Source: Bacteroidota bacterium
GTDB lineage: Bacteria; Bacteroidota; Bacteroidia; Palsa-965
Direction: 5' to 3'
Length of the DNA: 64,000 bases
NCBI GenBank assembly: GCA_016194975.1
Contig: JACQAM010000016.1
Span: 145,829 to 209,828 of the forward strand
Below, one piece after another: positions 59,853 through 64,000 of the stretch. A program made the translations under genes and the position numbers. The notes under the pieces are model-generated. The model did no database searches. It was not told where the DNA came from and was given only the letters and a program-made list of their open reading frames with translations. How positions within the stretch are numbered: the stretch's first letter is position 1; every line of letters starts with the position of its first letter.

Positions 59853-61619
59853 ATGAAAAATATTTCAAAAATTCTTTCTATCTTTTTCATAATGAATTTC
59901 GCTGTAAATCTCTCTGCTCAGTCGGGAACCAAGTGGGCAACGAATGGAAATAATATTTCCACGGCAGATTTTTTTGGCGCTGCAAATTCTGCAGATATAA
60001 ATTTCCGGACAAACAACATCGCGCGCATGACGATCACGAGCGCGGGCACCTTACGCGTGTACAATCTCGTGGGCGCAGGAAACGGATTTGTTTCACTCGA
60101 TGTGAATGGAAATTTAGCGCGCACGAATTTTACGAATGACACGAACCAGGTTTTGAGCGGCGACGGAACTTTTAAAAATATTTCTTCCATTAGTGGATGG
60201 GCGTTTTCAGGAAATAATATTTACAACACAAATTCAGGAACAGTTGGAATAGGAACTTCATCTCCGTCTTCCGGATATTTGCTTGATGTAAATGGCGATG
60301 CGCATTTCTCCGGAAATATTTTTGCTTCGGGACTCGTGCTTACAACAAAAGTGCAGGCCGATACGATCAGGAGTCTGAGTCAAATTTCCATTAACAACAA
60401 CCTTGTAATTTCTGCCGGAACGCAAAACGAACTTTACACGAATTCAAATGATCTTTTAATTCAAAGCGCATCTGCATACACGCAGGGAAATACAATTCTT
60501 AATGCGGGCAACAGCGGCAAAGTTGGAATCGGAAATTTAAATCCGCTGTATAAATTAGATGTGAATGGAGATGAAAGAGTGAGCGGAAAAATATATGTGG
60601 AGCGGATTTTAGGATTGCCGGGCGACAGTATAATTAAATTTGGTGACAGCACTTTGTATCTGAATTATGTGAATTCAAAAATATTTAATTCCAGTTCGGT
60701 AAAAGGAATGGTCGTTGGCTCTCCGTTCTCTAATGCGTTTGGATCGAGATCAGTTGCCATCGGAACAAATCTTCAAACCGCTTCGAATGCAGATCATGCA
60801 ATAGTTATAGGAAGCGGGCCGCTTAGCAGTGCGGGAACTTTAATAAACAATCAACCGAATTCATTGATGATCGGATTCAATTCTACAGTACCGAGTTTTT
60901 TTGTAGGGCCATCTGCGTCATCAAACACATCAGGAAATGTTGGAATTTCTACGTCCATTCCCGAATCAGAATTACAAATCGGCGAATCCTACTCAAAATT
61001 AAATTTCGGGAAAGCGCCATTGGTTGCTTCCACGTTCAGCAGTTCTTACATTGGGTTCAATGCGTCACGCGATCAAAGCGGAAACTGGAAATCGGATGGC
61101 AATGGCGCGGGCAATGGTGGATTTGTATTGCTGAATGATATTGGCGGAGGATTACGTTTCATTGGTGTGCCAACATCAGGAGGAGGAACACAAAATCTAA
61201 CGGATCAGAACATGCAGGATAACACGCGCATGTTTCTGCGCGCAGACGGGCGCGTGATCATTGGAACAAAAACACAGGCGGGCGGGCCGTTTGATCTTGC
61301 AACTACATTGCTAACTGTGAACGGAGGAATCGTTTGCCAGAAAGCAAATGTAACGATGAACAGTTGGGCCGATTCAGTTCTCGCACCGGGCTATCATCTC
61401 ATGCCGTTGGATTCAGTTGCGAAATACATTGACTCTACCGGCCATTTGCCCGGTGTAGCAAGTGAAAAAGAAGTAAAAGCAAACGGGGTTGATCTCGGGC
61501 AGGATGATGTGATGCTGATGGCGAAGTTGGAAGAACTCACTTTATACATGTTGCAATTAAAGAAAGAAAACGAGGGGATGAAAAAAGAAATTGAAGAATT
61601 GAAATTGAAGAATAAATAG
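59853..61619 (+). CDS. Tail-fibre-like surface protein with C-terminal coiled coil
   Basis: 588 residues with a Sec signal (to about NLSAQ). Repetitive, Gly/Asn/Ser-rich strands (NIARMTITSAGTLRVYNLVGAG, GTVGIGTSSPSSGYLLDVNGDAHFSGNIF, KVGIGNLNPLYKLDVNGDERVSGKIY) are typical of Bacteroidota 'tail fibre domain' proteins, which fold as trimeric beta-helices. The end LPGVASEKEVKANGVDLGQDDVMLMAKLEELTLYMLQLKKENEGMKKEIEEL is a coiled-coil module. It is probably exposed on the surface, with a G-tract in its promoter. Confidence 0.75.
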   Translation: MKNISKILSIFFIMNFAVNLSAQSGTKWATNGNNISTADFFGAANSADINFRTNNIARMTITSAGTLRVYNLVGAGNGFVSLDVNGNLARTNFTNDTNQVLSGDGTFKNISSISGWAFSGNNIYNTNSGTVGIGTSSPSSGYLLDVNGDAHFSGNIFASGLVLTTKVQADTIRSLSQISINNNLVISAGTQNELYTNSNDLLIQSASAYTQGNTILNAGNSGKVGIGNLNPLYKLDVNGDERVSGKIYVERILGLPGDSIIKFGDSTLYLNYVNSKIFNSSSVKGMVVGSPFSNAFGSRSVAIGTNLQTASNADHAIVIGSGPLSSAGTLINNQPNSLMIGFNSTVPSFFVGPSASSNTSGNVGISTSIPESELQIGESYSKLNFGKAPLVASTFSSSYIGFNASRDQSGNWKSDGNGAGNGGFVLLNDIGGGLRFIGVPTSGGGTQNLTDQNMQDNTRMFLRADGRVIIGTKTQAGGPFDLATTLLTVNGGIVCQKANVTMNSWADSVLAPGYHLMPLDSVAKYIDSTGHLPGVASEKEVKANGVDLGQDDVMLMAKLEELTLYMLQLKKENEGMKKEIEELKLKNK

Positions 61620-61637
61620 TATTGATTTTCTTGGTCA

Positions 61638-62675
61638 ATGAAAAAGCACATTATATTTTCTGTTTTACTTATTTCTTTTCTCAACCTGTTTCTTTCGGAG
61701 TGCAGGAGAGACCCGCCGGTGCATAAGGATTGGCCGGGATGGAAATATTTTAATTCAGCCAATGCACCTTTAGATAAATACGGAGTAGAAAATATTATTG
61801 TGGATCGTTTATCAAATGAATGGGTTTTCACTGGAGGTTATATTGCAAAGTATTCCGATGGGGAATGGCAAAAAATTGACCCACCAGCTTTAGAGCCGGA
61901 CGCATTTTTAATATATGCGAAAGGTGTGTCAATGGGGAATTACATTTGGTTTGGCAACGCGAACCATGGATTATATAGAATAAATATTTTTGATAATAGC
62001 ATTCAGTTGTTTGATCAAAGCAATTCTGGAATTATTGCTAGTGTAACAGGAACAGAAATTGCTGCTGACACTTTGAATAGTGTATTGTGGATTTCTACCG
62101 CTGCCGGAATGGTACGTTATGATGGAACAAATTGGCAGGTTTATGATATGGCAAATTCACCTGTGACTTCTGATCAATTCGATGGAGTAGGAATAGATAA
62201 TTCAGGAAACAAATGGTTCTCCGCGAAAGAAAATCCTTCCGTTTCAGGCGATAGTACTTCTTATATTAAATATAATGAAATCACAGGGCAGTGGAGTATT
62301 TATAATACTGCGACTTGTGGTTTCAATGTTTATCATGCCTGGGATATTGTTGCAGATGATGATAATGGAATATGGTTTTCAAATGAATACGCTGATCGTT
62401 ATTATCAGGGGAGTTGGACGAGATATAGTAGCACAAATGTTCAGGGCTTTCCGAACGATTTAACAAAGTGGATGATTAAAGATAGGAAGGGAAGAATCTG
62501 GATCACTTCTTCTCAAAACGGAGTAATGGTTTTTGATCATGGCTCATGGAGTCACTTGACATCTCAAAACTCAGGCTTATTGACTGATACAATAAATTCT
62601 ATTGCAATCATGAAAAATGGAGAAATATGGGTTGGAACAAACGAAGGTATTTCTGTCTATGATAATCAGGAATGA
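61638..62675 (+). CDS. Beta-propeller lipoprotein
   Basis: 345 residues. Signal ending near LFLSEC gives a lipoprotein (Cys at about 22). The mature part carries repeats of the two-component-regulator-propeller type: NIIVDRLSNEWVFTGGYIAKYSDGEW, LWISTAAGMVRYDGTNWQVYDMANS, IWFSNEYADRYYQGSWTRYSS, IWITSSQNGVMVFDHGSWSHLTS and IWVGTNEGISVYDN. No kinase domain follows. The next gene starts within its stop codon (ATGA), so they are coupled. Confidence 0.75.
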   Translation: MKKHIIFSVLLISFLNLFLSECRRDPPVHKDWPGWKYFNSANAPLDKYGVENIIVDRLSNEWVFTGGYIAKYSDGEWQKIDPPALEPDAFLIYAKGVSMGNYIWFGNANHGLYRINIFDNSIQLFDQSNSGIIASVTGTEIAADTLNSVLWISTAAGMVRYDGTNWQVYDMANSPVTSDQFDGVGIDNSGNKWFSAKENPSVSGDSTSYIKYNEITGQWSIYNTATCGFNVYHAWDIVADDDNGIWFSNEYADRYYQGSWTRYSSTNVQGFPNDLTKWMIKDRKGRIWITSSQNGVMVFDHGSWSHLTSQNSGLLTDTINSIAIMKNGEIWVGTNEGISVYDNQE

Positions 62676-64000
62676 AAATGAGAACTAAAATATTTATTCT
62701 ACTATTGGGAACTTCTCTCAGGATTTGTGCTCAGTCAAATCCGAATCTCGTTCCTAATCCCTCGTTTGAAGATTATTATTCATGTCCAACAGCTACTGGA
62801 ATACTCCCAATCAATGGATGGTCTGAGATTAGCGATTGTGAGTATTTTAATGCTTGCAATAATCCTCCTAATGGCAATGGCGATTTCGGAGTGCCTAAAA
62901 ATTTATATAATATTAATATGCCAAACGGACTTGCTGCACAAGATGGTGTTGGATATTGTGGTTTGCAAACAAGAGATATAATCGGTTTGGAATTTTTGAG
63001 TTCCTCTGTCAGTTTAATTGCTAATGTGAAGTATGATGTTTCTTTTTTTGTGAGTTTGGCATCTACCTCTGCTTTTGCAACTCCGCTCAGTCTCGCCCTA
63101 TCAACTAATTCGTTCTTTTCGACTGATCCAGTAAGCAATTTACAAAATGCAATTATTGTTTCATCTAACAGCGTTGTGGATAATAAGGGATCATGGCTGC
63201 AAATTTCCAGTACAATTATTCCTAATTCTAGTGGTCAATATTATTTAGTAATTGGAAACGTTTATACAAATAACGATGTCCCGGCAATTTTACCATATTC
63301 TTCATCTGATTACGCCTACTATTACATCGACGACGTAACTATTAAAGAACATCCCGGCTGCTGCCCAACGGATCTCACGATCAGCAACACTACATTAACA
63401 GGCACAGAAATATTTGGCGCAACCAATTCCATTACTGTTGGCCCGAATATAAATACAGATCCTGGAGCAGATGTGACTTTGGTCGCCGATAATTACATTG
63501 AATTTTTACCGGGCGCAAATTTAGGGCCGGGAGTAAATGCGGAGATCGGTGAATGCCCTGGAGCATACCAGAATGTTTCCACTTCTCCGACGGCAAGCAC
63601 AAATACTGCAGAAATCATAACACCCGATGGCGACGGAAATTCCGATCAGTTTTGTGTCACAATAATTGGTGCGCTCCAATATTCCGTTCAGGTTTCTGAT
63701 CTTCTTGGAAATATTGTCTATGTAATTAATAATGCGAATGTAAATTCCCAACCGCAATGCATCTGGGACGGCACTTGCAATTTCGGTTCCCTGTGCAATA
63801 ATCAGGCGGTTCCTGCTGCATTTTATATTCTGACATTAACTTCATTCGGTTGTTCAGGTCCGGTAATAAGCAACTTCCTGATCGATGTTGAATATCCATT
63901 CATGCGCATCGTGAACGCCACTCCTCAATCCATCGATTCCATCATCAATTCACAACTGAAAATATTCCCCAACCCCGCTACCGAAAAACTTTTTATAGAA
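62672..64000 (+). CDS. Secreted protein with T9SS sorting domain, C-terminus outside window
   Basis: The frame opens at ATG 62672 (or 62678) and runs 443 codons without a stop to the right edge. Sec signal (TKIFILLLGTSLRICAQS). An N-terminal carbohydrate-binding-like domain begins NLVPNPSFEDYY and ends ...AYYYIDDVTIKE. A region with EIITPDGDGNSDQFCV resembles the gliding-motility-associated 'TPNGDG' domain, with IWDGTCN...AAFYILTLTSFGC. The last residues KIFPNPATEKLFIE are the start of a T9SS type A domain, cut by the edge. Confidence 0.85.
   Translation, partial: MKMRTKIFILLLGTSLRICAQSNPNLVPNPSFEDYYSCPTATGILPINGWSEISDCEYFNACNNPPNGNGDFGVPKNLYNINMPNGLAAQDGVGYCGLQTRDIIGLEFLSSSVSLIANVKYDVSFFVSLASTSAFATPLSLALSTNSFFSTDPVSNLQNAIIVSSNSVVDNKGSWLQISSTIIPNSSGQYYLVIGNVYTNNDVPAILPYSSSDYAYYYIDDVTIKEHPGCCPTDLTISNTTLTGTEIFGATNSITVGPNINTDPGADVTLVADNYIEFLPGANLGPGVNAEIGECPGAYQNVSTSPTASTNTAEIITPDGDGNSDQFCVTIIGALQYSVQVSDLLGNIVYVINNANVNSQPQCIWDGTCNFGSLCNNQAVPAAFYILTLTSFGCSGPVISNFLIDVEYPFMRIVNATPQSIDSIINSQLKIFPNPATEKLFIE

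Overview
The window is a 64-kb chromosomal piece of a Bacteroidota bacterium, probably a free-living environmental member of Bacteroidia. The evidence is: gliding lipoprotein GldH directly after RicT; several secreted proteins with type IX secretion (T9SS) C-terminal domains; many Sec-signal or lipobox proteins with no cytoplasmic homologue that I recognise; and promoters of the Bacteroidota form TAnnTTTG, sometimes with an upstream TTTG. Genes lie on both strands in short operons. I see no rRNA, tRNA, CRISPR array or prophage.

Layout. 1-6.3 kb: minus-strand genes for a TPR protein (cut by the window edge), PheS, cyclophilin and Pgk, mixed with small lipoproteins and a CvpA-type membrane protein. 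6.4-10.5 kb: SdpR/SdpI-like pair, DNA polymerase III delta', RicT, GldH. 10.6-18 kb: a phosphodiesterase/sulfatase-fold lipoprotein, a TPR sensor-like protein, GlyRS, a 2OG-Fe(II) oxygenase, a frameshifted methyltransferase, an AraC regulator, ComF. 18-24.6 kb: hypothetical envelope proteins, ending in a 1162-residue outer-membrane protein. 24.7-35.2 kb: exonuclease III, a peptide-binding lipoprotein, OmpA, LD-carboxypeptidase, a T9SS LVIVD protein, an isoprenylcysteine-methyltransferase-like protein, an XRE regulator, RadA. 35.5-41.3 kb: a TPR protein and the tetrapyrrole cluster hemA, hemCD (fused), hemB. 41.3-42.1 kb: a REP-associated tyrosine transposase (RAYT) flanked by REP-like hairpins. 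42.2-49.9 kb: PKD/T9SS protein, QueA, a GH16-like protein, HemW, a cyclase, two Cys-rich small proteins. 50-59.7 kb: DUF502, Pgi/Pmi, LipB, a serine beta-lactamase-like protein, an exonuclease, RfaE2, a flippase-like protein, PanD. 59.8-64 kb: surface proteins, the last cut by the window edge.

Biology. Housekeeping functions (translation, haem, queuosine, lipoate, pantothenate, LPS heptose) are interleaved with envelope and surface proteins. hemA-hemCD-hemB would convert glutamyl-tRNA to uroporphyrinogen III, and HemW fits haem delivery.

The most unusual signals are outside genes. (1) The RAYT at 41.5 kb sits between a five-unit 22-bp tandem array ending in a perfect hairpin and two inverted REP hairpins. 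(2) Many intergenic gaps hold short 'word' repeats, different at most loci, arranged as local inverted repeats next to start codons. (3) Several promoters put TAnnTTTG only 4-8 nt before the start codon, which suggests leaderless mRNAs, including a TTG-started hemCD. (4) A MITE-like long hairpin near 51.4 kb shares an exact 26-bp sequence with a site near 33.75 kb that abuts a gene remnant. (5) Two candidate small-RNA loci end in intrinsic terminators.
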